Shown here one piece after another: positions 39,752 to 49,176 of a stretch of DNA of 64,000 bases; position 1 is the stretch's first letter; every line of letters begins with the position of its first letter. The DNA is from Sinimarinibacterium arenosum. GTDB lineage: Bacteria > Pseudomonadota > Gammaproteobacteria > Nevskiales > Nevskiaceae. The stretch is from the NCBI RefSeq assembly GCF_005047655.1, contig NZ_SUKF01000005.1, positions 337,905 to 401,904 of the forward strand, read 5' to 3'. The position numbers and the translations under genes were made by a program. The notes under the pieces were generated by a model, which worked only from the letters and a program-made list of their open reading frames with translations, had not been told where the DNA came from and made no database searches.

Positions 39752-41125
39752 TCACTTGGACGGCGTCGCTGCAAGGGATTTGTCCAGTGCCAGCGGCAAG
39801 GTCACGATGAAATCCGCACCGCCATCGGCGTTGTTGGCCGCGCTCAGATGTCCCCCGTGTCGCTCGACCAGGCCATAGCTGATCGACAAGCCCAGGCCGG
39901 TCCCCTGTCCGACCGGTTTGGTCGTGTAGAACGGATCGAAGATATGTGGCAGCACGTCCGGATCGATCCCCACGCCGTTGTCCGAGCAGCACACCTGGAC
40001 GCTGCTGCCGTCCTCGGCTCGCTGCACCCGCACCCGCAGCCGCGGTTCGGCCAGCATCGCGGTCGCGTCCTGCGCGTTCTGCACCAGATTCATCATCACC
40101 TGCTGCAACTGGGCAGCCGAACCGATGACCATCAGACCGCGCGGAATCTCGATGTCGATGCGGAACTTTGACGGACTCGCCGTACGCACCCATTGCACCG
40201 CACGCTCCACCACCTCGCCGAGATCGAACAGATCGTCCGCATCCCGATCCAGCGCAGAGAATCGCTTGAGGTTGTCGACAATGTCCCGCGTGCGTTCGGC
40301 GCCTTCCACGGTGCCGTCCATCAAGGGACCGAGATCGGCAATCAACGCATCGATCCGCAGCTGCTTGCGCAGCGCCGCACAATCATCCTTGGACAGCCCG
40401 GCGTGGACGGCGTTGACGTATTGATCCAGACGCGCGACATAGCGCTTCAGCGCATGCACGTTGCCAAGCACGAAACTGATCGGATTGTTGAGTTCGTGGG
40501 CGACCCCCGCGACCAGCCGTCCCAGCGAAGCCATCTTCTCGGCCTGCAGCAGTTGCTGCTGCGTGCGCTTGAGCTGCTCATGCGTCTGCCGCAGCTCGAG
40601 ATAGGCGCGGCGCAACTCACCCACCGGACGCCCGGTGATGACACTGCCGACAATGCGTCCGGTCGCCGCCAATCGCGGCGTGAAGTTCAGCGATACCTCG
40701 ATCGGTCCGGCACTTCCCAGCAGATTCAGTTCGCAATCGTGTACCGCGTCCTGGCGCACGATCATCTGCTGCGCTTTGTCGCGCGACGCCGCGTCGGCAA
40801 ACAGATCGACGACCGCCTCGCCGCGCAGCGTTTCGAGGGGACGACCAATCAGTCGCGCCAGCGCCTGATTGACCTCCTCGATGGTACCGTCCAGGGCGGT
40901 GGCAATGACGATGTCGGACATCGAGCCCAGCACCGAGCGCGTGAACTGCTGCGCTTCCTCCAGCGCCTGGTTCTTGTCCTCCAGCGCCACCTCGTAACGC
41001 AGCAGCTCGGTGAACACTTCATCCATTTTCTGGATCACGCTGATCCAGGTCTGATCCCCGGCAATGCTGTCCGACGGGTCAGGCAACGCCGCGGTGAACT
41101 TCTTCCTGAACTGTTCCGGACTCAT
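39752..41125 (-). CDS. hoxJ: H2-signalling sensor histidine kinase HoxJ (HupT)
   Basis: 457 aa, soluble. Layout: N-terminal helical segment, PAS domain (about 60-165), coiled coil (about 170-198), dimerisation domain with His210 in LVAGVAHELNNP, then the ATPase domain with N box NLVQNAQDA, G1 DNGVGIDP, F box DPFYTTK and G2 GTGLGLSI. No TM segment, as known for HoxJ/HupT, which take their signal from the regulatory hydrogenase by direct contact through the PAS region. In R. eutropha HoxJ phosphorylates HoxA when H2 is absent, turning hydrogenase genes off. It is encoded 9 bases after hoxC. Confidence 0.95.
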   Translation of the reverse strand: MSPEQFRKKFTAALPDPSDSIAGDQTWISVIQKMDEVFTELLRYEVALEDKNQALEEAQQFTRSVLGSMSDIVIATALDGTIEEVNQALARLIGRPLETLRGEAVVDLFADAASRDKAQQMIVRQDAVHDCELNLLGSAGPIEVSLNFTPRLAATGRIVGSVITGRPVGELRRAYLELRQTHEQLKRTQQQLLQAEKMASLGRLVAGVAHELNNPISFVLGNVHALKRYVARLDQYVNAVHAGLSKDDCAALRKQLRIDALIADLGPLMDGTVEGAERTRDIVDNLKRFSALDRDADDLFDLGEVVERAVQWVRTASPSKFRIDIEIPRGLMVIGSAAQLQQVMMNLVQNAQDATAMLAEPRLRVRVQRAEDGSSVQVCCSDNGVGIDPDVLPHIFDPFYTTKPVGQGTGLGLSISYGLVERHGGHLSAANNADGGADFIVTLPLALDKSLAATPSK

Positions 41126-41134
41126 GCGTGTGAC

Positions 41135-42571
41135 TCAATGCACCGTGCACACCATGCACGGATCGAACGAACGCACAATGTGCTGTATCGCCACCGGTGC
41201 GCGCCGGTCACCTGCCGCAACGCCGGCGAGCGCCTGCTCCAGAGCACCCGGAACACCGTCGGCGTCGCGCGGGGAAAAATTCCAGGTCGTCGGCGCAATG
41301 ATCTGATAGCGACTGATGAGTCCCCTGCGCACACTCACCCAGTGACCGAGCGCACCACGCGCCGCCTCCACCAGCCCAACCCCGTCGCCATCCCTCGGGA
41401 CCACGTACTCGGAGCAGAACGGCTGATCGGGCTGCAGCCGCATGGCCCAGCGCTCCATCTCCGGCAGCGTGCGAGCGATCTCCAGCAGCCGCGCCACCAC
41501 TCGCGCGGCGACGCTGCCGCCTTCGCGCTTGATCATGTCGCGTGCGAGACCGTGGCCCGCCACAACCTGCCGCGCCAGCGCGCCAACTTCGACGACTTCG
41601 CGGTCCAGTCGCGGCGCCTTGCACCAGCTGTAGGCACCCGGCTTGTCCGGTTGCGGCACCGTCACCCCATCGCGCGGATGCTTCGAGTCTCCGCTCATCC
41701 AGGCGTGACTGTGATCTTCGGTGATGGCCTCAAGCCGCAGCGCCTGCGCCGCGCCATGCCAGACGCCGGCGGGATACAGCACCCCCTCCGGCAACGCGTA
41801 CGCGCCGTAGCTCAGATATCGATCGGTGGCGCGTCCGAGCCGCCACAGATCCAGGTCGTTGGCGATACGGATGAATCGACCGAAGTCGCCGCGTGGCGCG
41901 GCGTCGGCCCACGTCTGCAACGCATCGACGCTGTCGAGCGCGGCCACCACCTCCAGCGCATCACCGAACAGACTCGATTCCAGGAATGTACGGAACTGCC
42001 GCAGGACGCCGTAGACGCGCAGACGCTCGGACACATCGATCGGTCGCGTCGAACCGCCCGGCTGCAACGCGCCGGTATGCGGCCAGCGCCCCGCAAGCAG
42101 GCCCATGGATTCCAGCAGGCGCGCGCGCGCGGGCAACGCATCGCGCCGCGCGCTGCCATCGATGGCCTTGAAGCGTGCGTGCGCGTCTTCGTACCAGGCG
42201 CGTCCGGCGTAGTCCGTGCGCGCAAAGTCCGGCATGAAGAACAGGAAGAAATGGCTCACATGGTCCGCGATGTTTTCGATCGCCAGTGTCAGCGCCGCAC
42301 TGATGCGCCCGTTTTCGCATGGCGTCAGACCCGCCGCCTGTGCCAGCGCCGTACTGGCTGCCGCCGATTGCGCCACCGAACAGATGCCGCAGATCCGCGG
42401 AACAAAGTACAAGGCATCCAGTGGATGCTTGCCGATCAGGATCTGTTCGAAGCCGCGGAACATCGGCGAATTGACATAGGCCGCACTGACCCGCCCGTCG
42501 GCAAAATCCAGCGTCACCTCGAGATCGCCCTCGACGCGGTTGAACGGCCCGACCACGATGCGCTGGCTCAT
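41135..42571 (-). CDS. hoxC: Regulatory (H2-sensing) hydrogenase large subunit
   Basis: 478 aa with the NiFe ligands in RICGIC (residues 59-64) and DPCMVC at the C-terminus. It ends two residues after the last Cys motif, at His (CTVH), so there is no C-terminal extension for protease cleavage, as known for H2 sensors. Ile63 in CGIC and Phe111 in HFFLFF replace the Val and Leu of energy-converting enzymes. They match, with an offset of one, the bulky gas-channel residues Ile62/Phe110 of R. eutropha HoxC, which keep O2 out. Together these show a sensor rather than an uptake enzyme. It is the partner of HoxB and signals to HoxJ. Confidence 0.96.
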   Translation of the reverse strand: MSQRIVVGPFNRVEGDLEVTLDFADGRVSAAYVNSPMFRGFEQILIGKHPLDALYFVPRICGICSVAQSAAASTALAQAAGLTPCENGRISAALTLAIENIADHVSHFFLFFMPDFARTDYAGRAWYEDAHARFKAIDGSARRDALPARARLLESMGLLAGRWPHTGALQPGGSTRPIDVSERLRVYGVLRQFRTFLESSLFGDALEVVAALDSVDALQTWADAAPRGDFGRFIRIANDLDLWRLGRATDRYLSYGAYALPEGVLYPAGVWHGAAQALRLEAITEDHSHAWMSGDSKHPRDGVTVPQPDKPGAYSWCKAPRLDREVVEVGALARQVVAGHGLARDMIKREGGSVAARVVARLLEIARTLPEMERWAMRLQPDQPFCSEYVVPRDGDGVGLVEAARGALGHWVSVRRGLISRYQIIAPTTWNFSPRDADGVPGALEQALAGVAAGDRRAPVAIQHIVRSFDPCMVCTVH

Positions 42572-42573
42572 CG

Positions 42574-43569
42574 CTACTTCAATCCGCTCTTGTGATCCTC
42601 AGGGGGCACCTCCACCCGGAACGACACGGCGTTCTCACGCACGCGCCGCGGCGTCGCCGACTTCGACAAGGCGCCGAGTGCGACAAACCAGGCTTTGGGC
42701 ATGTCGGCCGGCAGGCCGATCGGTATCCCCGCGATCTTGGGTGTCTGCGACAGCGGATGCCCCGGTTCTTCAAAGCCCGGCTCGGTGCAGGCGATGCACG
42801 GAAAGCCGCCGCGCAGACACGAACCCTGCCCGTTCCACAGCCGCGTGTTGCAGTCGGCATGCGCGCGCGTGCCCTTGCAACCCATGTGCTCCATCAGGCA
42901 GCCCTGATGCGATGGCTGCACCGCGCTGGCCTTGAATTCGTAGAACTCGTTGCGAGTGCATCCATGATGCACCAGGCGGTCGGCATACAGCCGCGGACGC
43001 CCGACCCCATCCAGATCCTGCGGGCCGAGCTGTCCCATCGCCAGACTCATCAAGGTGTCGACCACCCATCCCGGGTGCGTCGGACAACCGGCGATGTTGA
43101 TCACCGGCATGCCGCCCCGCGAGATGAAGCCGGCATCCAGCAAGCCCCCACGCTGCCTCTCGTCGTACTGCAAACCGCAGGCATCGGTGAGATTGGAGCC
43201 CGCCGCGGTGATGCCGCCATAGGCCGCGCAGCTGCCGACAGCGACCACATACTTTGCGCGCTGCGCCAGATTGCGCACGATGTCGGTCAGCGGTCGCCCG
43301 CTGCCGGCCATGCGATGGTAGCCGCCGCTACCGTGCGGACCGCGCAGCATCGAGCCCTCGACACACAGCAGATCGAGTGCCTGCTCGCCGCGCTCGTAGG
43401 CTCCCAACAGCTCCAGCACTTCGTCTGCACTGGCCTCGGACAGACTCGGATGCCAGACGATTTCGATGCCGGCATCGGCGAGCTGGCCGAACAGATCCGG
43501 GGAGTCATGGCACAACAGGGACAGCGTGCAGCCGCCGCAGCCTCCGGACTGCAGCCACAGCAGCTTCAT
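42574..43569 (-). CDS. hoxB: Regulatory (H2-sensing) hydrogenase small subunit
   Basis: 331 aa. It has no Tat signal and no C-terminal membrane helix, so the complex is cytoplasmic. Fe-S cysteines begin with QSGGCGGCTLS: the position that is Cys19 in the O2-tolerant enzyme is Gly here, so this subunit has a standard proximal cluster. Further ligands are in GSCAAYGG, AGCPTHPGW, HHGCTRNEFYEF, HMGCKG and FPCIACTEPGF. It starts inside the end of hoxA (4-base overlap) and lies 2 bases before hoxC. Confidence 0.96.
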   Translation of the reverse strand: MKLLWLQSGGCGGCTLSLLCHDSPDLFGQLADAGIEIVWHPSLSEASADEVLELLGAYERGEQALDLLCVEGSMLRGPHGSGGYHRMAGSGRPLTDIVRNLAQRAKYVVAVGSCAAYGGITAAGSNLTDACGLQYDERQRGGLLDAGFISRGGMPVINIAGCPTHPGWVVDTLMSLAMGQLGPQDLDGVGRPRLYADRLVHHGCTRNEFYEFKASAVQPSHQGCLMEHMGCKGTRAHADCNTRLWNGQGSCLRGGFPCIACTEPGFEEPGHPLSQTPKIAGIPIGLPADMPKAWFVALGALSKSATPRRVRENAVSFRVEVPPEDHKSGLK

Positions 43570-45011
43570 GCGTCTTTCTCCAGACCATAGCGCGACAGCT
43601 TGGCCCGCAGTCCCACACGCGACAGACCCAGCTCCAGCGCTGCACGCGTCTTGTTCCAGCGATTGCGTAGCAGCGACTCGTGCAGCACCCGCGCTTCCAG
43701 TCGTTCCATGCGCTCCTTGAGGGAGCCCTCGAGATCGGCCAGCAACGACAGCTCCTGCTCCTGCACCGCTCCGTCGGCCGCGCGCAGCACCCGCGGACTC
43801 AGCAGATCCGGCGTCAGCCGGCCGTCCGGCGTCAGCGCCACCATGCGCAGCACTTCGTTGAACAGCTCGCGCACGTTGCCCGGCCAGCGGTGACGCATCA
43901 GGCACGCCATGACTTCTCCGTTCACCGGCTCGACCGTGCGCCCCAGCATGCCCGATGCGCGCTCGACCAACCGCTCGACCAGCGGCGGAATGTCGTTCGG
44001 CCGCTCACGCAGCGGCGGCGTATACAGGCACACCGCAGCCAGACGGTAGTAGAGATCTTCGCGGAAGCGTCCGTCACGCACTTCCTGTTCGAGATCGTGA
44101 TGGGTTGCCGCGATGACACGCACGTTGACGCTGAGGGTGCGACGACTGCCAACCGGACGAATCTCGCCTTCGGACAGTGCGCGCAGCAGCTTGACCTGGA
44201 ATTGCGGCGAGGTGTCGCCGATCTCGTCGAGAAAGATGGTGCCGCCGTCGGCCTGCTGGAACAGTCCGATGTGGTCTTCGAAGGCCCCGGTGAACGAGCC
44301 GCGCTTGTGTCCGAACAGCTCGCTCTCCAGCAACTGATCCGGCATGGCCGCGCAGTTCTCGACCACGAAAGCCTTGTCGGCGCGCGCGCTGGCGTAGTGC
44401 AGCGCACGCGCCAGCACTTCCTTGCCGGTGCCGGACTCGCCGGTCAGCAGCACCGACACGTCATACGGGGCAACGCGCTGCAGAATCTCGATCACCGGAT
44501 TCAGCGCACTGTCCTTGGCTCGCACGACGCGCTGGAAGTCGAAGGCCTCGCGCGCCACCGCGCGGCGTTCCTCGACACGTTTGCGCAACGGCTCCGCGGC
44601 AGCCCGCAGGTCCAGTGCCAGCCGGCGGTTTTCATTCTGCAGTGCGTACAACTGCGCGGCATTCTTCAGCGCCAGCACCAGCTGATCCGGCTGCCAGGGT
44701 TTGAGCAGATACAGGTAGATGCCGGCGTCGTTGATCGCTGCGATGATGTCCTGCGCGTCTGTATATCCGGAGATGATGATGCGGATCACCTCGGGATACT
44801 GCGAGCGCACCTGCTTCAGAAAATCGATGCCACAGGTGCCCGGCATGCGCTGGTCACACAGCACGATCTGGATGAACTCGCGCTCGAGTATCTTCTGCGC
44901 CTCATCGACATTGGACGCGCAAAACACCTCGAAGTCCTCATCCAGCGTTCGCCGCAATGCCTCCTGCGAGCGCAGCTCGTCATCCACCACCAGCACAGCC
45001 GGCATCGTCAT
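43566..45011 (-). CDS. hoxA: sigma54-dependent hydrogenase response regulator HoxA (HupR)
   Basis: 481 aa from the ATG at 45011, with GGAG six bases upstream. Receiver domain (1-125) with phospho-acceptor Asp53 in LCDQRMPG and the conserved Lys in LLKPW. AAA+ domain with Walker A GESGTGKE, sigma54-contact loop GSFTGA (Ser in place of the common Ala) and Walker B FLDEIGD. C-terminal Fis-type helix-turn-helix ([17 protein letters not shown]). In R. eutropha the non-phosphorylated form activates hydrogenase promoters. Likely targets here are the sigma54-like sites before hoxK and hoxM. Confidence 0.95.
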   Translation of the reverse strand: MTMPAVLVVDDELRSQEALRRTLDEDFEVFCASNVDEAQKILEREFIQIVLCDQRMPGTCGIDFLKQVRSQYPEVIRIIISGYTDAQDIIAAINDAGIYLYLLKPWQPDQLVLALKNAAQLYALQNENRRLALDLRAAAEPLRKRVEERRAVAREAFDFQRVVRAKDSALNPVIEILQRVAPYDVSVLLTGESGTGKEVLARALHYASARADKAFVVENCAAMPDQLLESELFGHKRGSFTGAFEDHIGLFQQADGGTIFLDEIGDTSPQFQVKLLRALSEGEIRPVGSRRTLSVNVRVIAATHHDLEQEVRDGRFREDLYYRLAAVCLYTPPLRERPNDIPPLVERLVERASGMLGRTVEPVNGEVMACLMRHRWPGNVRELFNEVLRMVALTPDGRLTPDLLSPRVLRAADGAVQEQELSLLADLEGSLKERMERLEARVLHESLLRNRWNKTRAALELGLSRVGLRAKLSRYGLEKDA

Positions 45012-46723
45012 GCTGCGCTCCGCGGCTGGCACGCCGGATCACGGTGCAGCGCCAGATGGCGCGGGGTCCACGATGCCGGCGTCTTGCGCACGAAATGCCA
45101 GCGTGCGACGTGATAGCTCGGATCGAAACCGTAGAAGTTGCGGTGCATCTGCGTCAGCTCTTCCGCGCGGTAAGCGGCCAGGGGCTTGTGTGCCTCGTCG
45201 ACGCTGCGGCGCGCACGCTTGGCCTGCAGGCGTTCCGAAAGATCCGGGGATTGCGCCAGCGCAGTGGCATACCGTTCGACCTCGGTTCGGAAACCCGCAG
45301 TGTCGCCGGACACCACGCGGTCGATCAGCCCCTTGCTGCGCGCCTGTGCCGCGGTGATCGGCAGGCGCTGCTGCATCATGCTGGCACCATCAGGACCGAG
45401 CCGGCGCGGCAGCAGATAGGTCCAGTACTCGGAGCCGTAGAGATTGCCCATGTTCTTGTAGTGCGGGTTCAGGATCACGGAGGCACGCGCATGCAGCTCG
45501 TCAGCGGTCAGCGCCAGGAACACTCCGCCAGCACCGGCATTACCCTGTAAGGCAGCGACCACCCATTGATTCGGCGTGTCGATCAGCGCAGCGCAGACAT
45601 CGTCCATCGCCTCGATATTGCGCATGGATTCGTCGGCCGGACTGTCGGAATTCTCGATCTGGCGCAGATCGATCCCGTTGGACCAGAAGTCCTCGCCGCC
45701 CAGCAGCACCAGCACCCGAGTCGGTCGCGCCTTGGCGGCTTCGATGGCGGCCTGCAGTCGCCGGCATTGCGCCGTTCCCATCGCGCCTGCATAGAAATCG
45801 AATGACAGCAGGCCCACCGTACCGTCAGCACTTTCGCGATAGCGCAACTCGGTACCGTCGCCCTGGTCCGAGGGCCACTGCGGCAGCGTGGCGCAGACCT
45901 CGCCCAGCGCCGAAGCCGCCGGCAGCTTGATCGCATCGTCCCGATCCAGGCGCTGCACCTGTCCGATCCACACCGCGCCGTCGCGCGCCGCCAGCAGCAG
46001 TGCATCGTCGCGGCGCGCCACCACACTGCCCGGCGCCGCGTCGACTGCACAGCTTTCGGGGCGCGCGTCATACAGCTTGCACGGCACGCCCATGAGGCTG
46101 GCTTGCAGTCCTGGTGCGCCGTCGGCTGCATGCAGCTTGCGCAGCAGCGATGCGCAGTCATCACGTTGCCAGTCAATCGCACGATCACTCTGGCGCATCA
46201 ACGGTCGCTGGCGGCCGAGCGCGTCGCGCAGTTCGGATAGCGGCTGCGGTTGCCAGCGTCCGGCGGTGTAGTCGGGGAAGCGCTGCAACGCGTCGAGCAC
46301 ACAGGCCAAAGCCGCTTCAGTCACTTCATTGCGGTACAGACTGGACTTGCTGGCACCGCGCATCGCGAACTCACGTGAGGACCATACCGGCCCGGCGTCC
46401 ATCTCCGCCGTCGCCTCCAGCAGCGTCACGCCCCAGCGCGTCGCGCCTTCCTGAATCGCCCAGTCCAGCGCCGAAGGGCCGCGGTCACCGACAATGCCGG
46501 GATGCACGATCAGGCATAGCAGCCGCGACCAGATCGACTGCGGAATCGCGCGCTTCAGATAGGGTGCAATGATCAGCTCGGGCTGCCACAGCGCAACGGC
46601 CTCCTCGGCCACCGCATCACCGATGTCGTACTCCAGCGACAGCTGATGCCCGCGCTCCGACAATTCGCACCACAGGCGCTGGGCCAGACTGTTGAAGCTG
46701 TGCGTCAGGAACAGAATCCGCAT
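45008..46723 (-). CDS. hypX: HypX, aerobic CO-ligand synthesis protein (HoxX)
   Basis: 571 aa two-domain protein. The N-terminal half resembles formyl-THF-dependent formyltransferases (LIVHPGIVGDRGPSALDWAI, DAGPVWSSREF). The C-terminal half resembles enoyl-CoA hydratases (LVLLGGEDFWSNGIDL, ALQGNAGAGGVFLAL). HypX is known to make CO from formyl-THF through formyl-CoA for the NiFe(CN)2CO centre under aerobic conditions. Its presence agrees with the O2-tolerant HoxK. It overlaps both hypE (TGATG) and hoxA (ATGA). Confidence 0.94.
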   Translation of the reverse strand: MRILFLTHSFNSLAQRLWCELSERGHQLSLEYDIGDAVAEEAVALWQPELIIAPYLKRAIPQSIWSRLLCLIVHPGIVGDRGPSALDWAIQEGATRWGVTLLEATAEMDAGPVWSSREFAMRGASKSSLYRNEVTEAALACVLDALQRFPDYTAGRWQPQPLSELRDALGRQRPLMRQSDRAIDWQRDDCASLLRKLHAADGAPGLQASLMGVPCKLYDARPESCAVDAAPGSVVARRDDALLLAARDGAVWIGQVQRLDRDDAIKLPAASALGEVCATLPQWPSDQGDGTELRYRESADGTVGLLSFDFYAGAMGTAQCRRLQAAIEAAKARPTRVLVLLGGEDFWSNGIDLRQIENSDSPADESMRNIEAMDDVCAALIDTPNQWVVAALQGNAGAGGVFLALTADELHARASVILNPHYKNMGNLYGSEYWTYLLPRRLGPDGASMMQQRLPITAAQARSKGLIDRVVSGDTAGFRTEVERYATALAQSPDLSERLQAKRARRSVDEAHKPLAAYRAEELTQMHRNFYGFDPSYHVARWHFVRKTPASWTPRHLALHRDPACQPRSAA

Positions 46724-47814
46724 CAGCAGATCCTCGGCAGCTGTTCGCCCGACAGCCAGTCGACATTGCGCCGTCCGCCGAAGCGCGTATGCATCTGCAC
46801 AAAGTGCTGTGCGTCCTCGACCACCTCACCGATCACTGTGGCTTCGGCACCCAGCGGGTGTGCGCGCATTGCCTGCAGCAGGCGCGCCGCATCGGCGCTG
46901 GCGCAGACCGCCAGCAGCTTGCCTTCGTTGGCCACATAGAGCGGGTCCAGGCCCAGGAACTCGCAGGCCGCGGCAACCTGAGGCTTCACACTGAGTGCCG
47001 ACTCCTGCAGCTGGATGCCGACATCCGACTGCAGCGCGATCTCGTTCAAGGTGCTCGCGAGTCCACCGCGCGTGGGATCACGCAGCAGTCGAAGGCCACG
47101 GTCCGGATCGCCACACTCGGCACTGGACGGCACCGCTTCCAGCATCGCCGCGACCAGTTCGTGCAGTGCGGCCGAATCCGATTCGATCTCGCTGTCGAAA
47201 GCCAGCGACTCGCGCTTGGACATGATCGCCATGCCGTGGTCGCCAATGCTGCCGGACAGCAGAATGCTGTCGCCCGGCCGCGCGTAGGCGCCCGACAGAC
47301 TGCGTGTCGCCGGCAATGCCCCGAACCCGGTCGTATTCACAAACACGCCATCACCATTGCCCTGCTCGACCACCTTGGTGTCCCCGGTCACGATGCACAC
47401 TCCGGCAGCACGTGCGGCGGCCCCCATCGAGGCCACGATGCGCGCCAGATCGGCCAGCGCAAAGCCTTCTTCGAGAATGAAGCCCACCGACAGATACAGC
47501 GGCCGTGCCCCCATCATCGCGACATCGTTGACGGTGCCATGCACCGCCAGACTGCCGATATCCCCGCCCGGAAAAAACAGCGGCGACACCACGTGACTGT
47601 CGGTGGCGATCACCATGCGTTCACCCGCGGCCAGCGGCGGCAGCACAGCGCCATCGTCGCCGCGGCCGATGTCATCGCTCGTCCCTGCGGACGAGAACGC
47701 CGGCGCAAACAGCTCGTCGATCAACTGCTGCATCGCGCGCCCGCCGGCTCCGTGCGACAGATCGACGCAGCCGTGCTTCAGATCGAGCGGACGGACATAG
47801 GCACGCCGACTCAT
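46723..47814 (-). CDS. hypE: Hydrogenase maturation carbamoyl dehydratase HypE
   Basis: 363 aa. Family text: KHGCVDLSHGAGGRAMQQLI, GRGDDGAVLPP, HGTVNDVAMMGARPLYLS, CIVTGDTKVVEQG and LLRDPTRGGLASTLNEIA, with ANEGKLLAVC. The C-terminus is PRIC. The terminal Cys accepts the carbamoyl group from HypF and is dehydrated to thiocyanate for the cyanide ligands. It overlaps hypD by 4 bases and hypX by 1. Confidence 0.97.
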   Translation of the reverse strand: MSRRAYVRPLDLKHGCVDLSHGAGGRAMQQLIDELFAPAFSSAGTSDDIGRGDDGAVLPPLAAGERMVIATDSHVVSPLFFPGGDIGSLAVHGTVNDVAMMGARPLYLSVGFILEEGFALADLARIVASMGAAARAAGVCIVTGDTKVVEQGNGDGVFVNTTGFGALPATRSLSGAYARPGDSILLSGSIGDHGMAIMSKRESLAFDSEIESDSAALHELVAAMLEAVPSSAECGDPDRGLRLLRDPTRGGLASTLNEIALQSDVGIQLQESALSVKPQVAAACEFLGLDPLYVANEGKLLAVCASADAARLLQAMRAHPLGAEATVIGEVVEDAQHFVQMHTRFGGRRNVDWLSGEQLPRIC

Positions 47815-48941
47815 GCGACACGCTCGCGAAAGCGGCCGTAGGTGTAGTGCGCGGCGCAGCCGCCCTCGCTGGACACCATGCACGAACCCATCGGATTGTC
47901 CGGCGTGCATACCGTCGCGAACAGTTTGCAGTCGGTCGGCTTCTTGACCCCGCGCAGGATCGCGCCGCACTCGCAGGCCTTGTGGTCGGCCACGCCCTGG
48001 TAGTTCAGGGCGTAGCGGCGCTCGGCGTCCCACTCGGCGTAGGCGCTGCGGATCTTCAGTGCCGAGTACGGCACCATGCCCAGACCACGCCACTCGAAAC
48101 TCTTGCGCAACTCGAACACTTCGCTGACGTGCTGCTGTGCTTTCAGATTGCCGTCGCGGTTCACCGCACGGGTGAATTCGTTCTCGACCTCGCAACGACC
48201 TTCGTTGACCTGCCGCACCAGCATCAGAATCGCCTGCATCACATCCAGCGGTTCGAAGCCGGCGATCACCACCGGCTTGCGGTATTCCTCCGCAAAGAAC
48301 TCGTAGGGCCGGCTGCCGATGACGGTCGACACATGCGCCGGGCCGATGAACCCGTCGATGGGAACCGTTCCGAGCTGACGTACCTCCTGCGACTCGAGAA
48401 TCGTGCCGATCGCCGACGGCGTCAGCACATGGCAGCACAGCACCAAGAAATTGCGCAGCCCGAGCTGGCGTGCCTGCCGCAGCACCAGCGCGGTCGGCGG
48501 CGTCGTGGTCTCGAAGCCGATCGCGAAAAACACCACCTCGCGGGTCGGCTCGTCGCGCGCCAGTGCCAGCGCGTCCGCCGCCGAGTAGACCATACGGATA
48601 TCGCCACCGCGGGCCTTGGCCTTGAGCAGCGACATGCCGGCCGAAGCCGGAACCCGCAGTGTGTCGCCGTAGGCGCACAGCGTGACCTTGTGCTCCAGAG
48701 CCAAGCGGATCGCCTGATCGATACGGCCGATCGGCAGCACGCACACCGGACAGCCGGGGCCGTGAATCATGCGCACCTGTGGCGGCAGCAGATCACTGAC
48801 CCCGTAGCGCGAGATCGCATGCGTGTGCCCGCCGCAGAACTCCATGAAGGCGTACCGCCGCTGCGGATCGGCTTCGGCGGCAATTGCCGCGGCCAGTTGC
48901 GTCGCCACGCTACCGTCGCGGTATTCGTCGACGTATTTCAT
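47811..48941 (-). CDS. hypD: Hydrogenase maturation Fe(CN)2CO scaffold HypD
   Basis: 376 aa, normal length. Contains the catalytic Cys motifs EFCGGHTHAISRYG and HGPGCPVCVLP, FFAIGFETTTPPTAL, and the C-terminal [4Fe-4S] ligands in CECGAILRG, LFATVCTP and MGSCMVSSEG. With HypC it builds the Fe(CN)2CO unit. It overlaps hypC and hypE by 4 bases each. Confidence 0.97.
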   Translation of the reverse strand: MKYVDEYRDGSVATQLAAAIAAEADPQRRYAFMEFCGGHTHAISRYGVSDLLPPQVRMIHGPGCPVCVLPIGRIDQAIRLALEHKVTLCAYGDTLRVPASAGMSLLKAKARGGDIRMVYSAADALALARDEPTREVVFFAIGFETTTPPTALVLRQARQLGLRNFLVLCCHVLTPSAIGTILESQEVRQLGTVPIDGFIGPAHVSTVIGSRPYEFFAEEYRKPVVIAGFEPLDVMQAILMLVRQVNEGRCEVENEFTRAVNRDGNLKAQQHVSEVFELRKSFEWRGLGMVPYSALKIRSAYAEWDAERRYALNYQGVADHKACECGAILRGVKKPTDCKLFATVCTPDNPMGSCMVSSEGGCAAHYTYGRFRERVA

Positions 48942-49171
48942 GCCGCCGCTCCGCCGGGCAGCTCGACCGATGCAAACAGGGCCAGCGTGCGTTCGGCCTC
49001 CACCGGATCGAGCCGCGACAGCGCATACCCGACGTGCACGATCACGTAGTCACCGATCACGACGCCGTCGACCAGTTCCAGGGAAATCTGTTTGCGCACA
49101 CCGCCAAGGTCGACCACGCCCTGGGCGTCATCAAGCAGTTCAACGATGCGGGCAGGGATGGCCAGACACAT
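48938..49171 (-). CDS. hypC: Hydrogenase maturation chaperone HypC
   Basis: 77 aa from the ATG at 49171. It begins MCLAIPARIVEL, with the essential N-terminal Cys2, and has GDYVIVHVGYALSRLDP in the OB-like core. HypC carries the iron moiety with HypD and docks it into the large-subunit precursor. It is distinguished from hoxL at 55180-55494, the second HypC-family gene, by its length and by the L-A-I-P motif. Confidence 0.96.
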   Translation of the reverse strand: MCLAIPARIVELLDDAQGVVDLGGVRKQISLELVDGVVIGDYVIVHVGYALSRLDPVEAERTLALFASVELPGGAAA

Positions 49172-49176
49172 GGGAT

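Noticed and set aside
40193..42595. An 800-codon open frame on the plus strand across hoxJ and hoxC
   Set aside because: It runs antisense to two clearly conserved genes, has a biased composition rich in Arg, His and Gln, and resembles no protein. High GC makes such antisense frames common.
46723..48744. A fused HypD-HypE open frame of 673 codons
   Set aside because: The first half of this frame is out-of-phase hypD text. HypE begins at 47814 and HypD is intact in its own frame, with the two overlapping by 4 bases.
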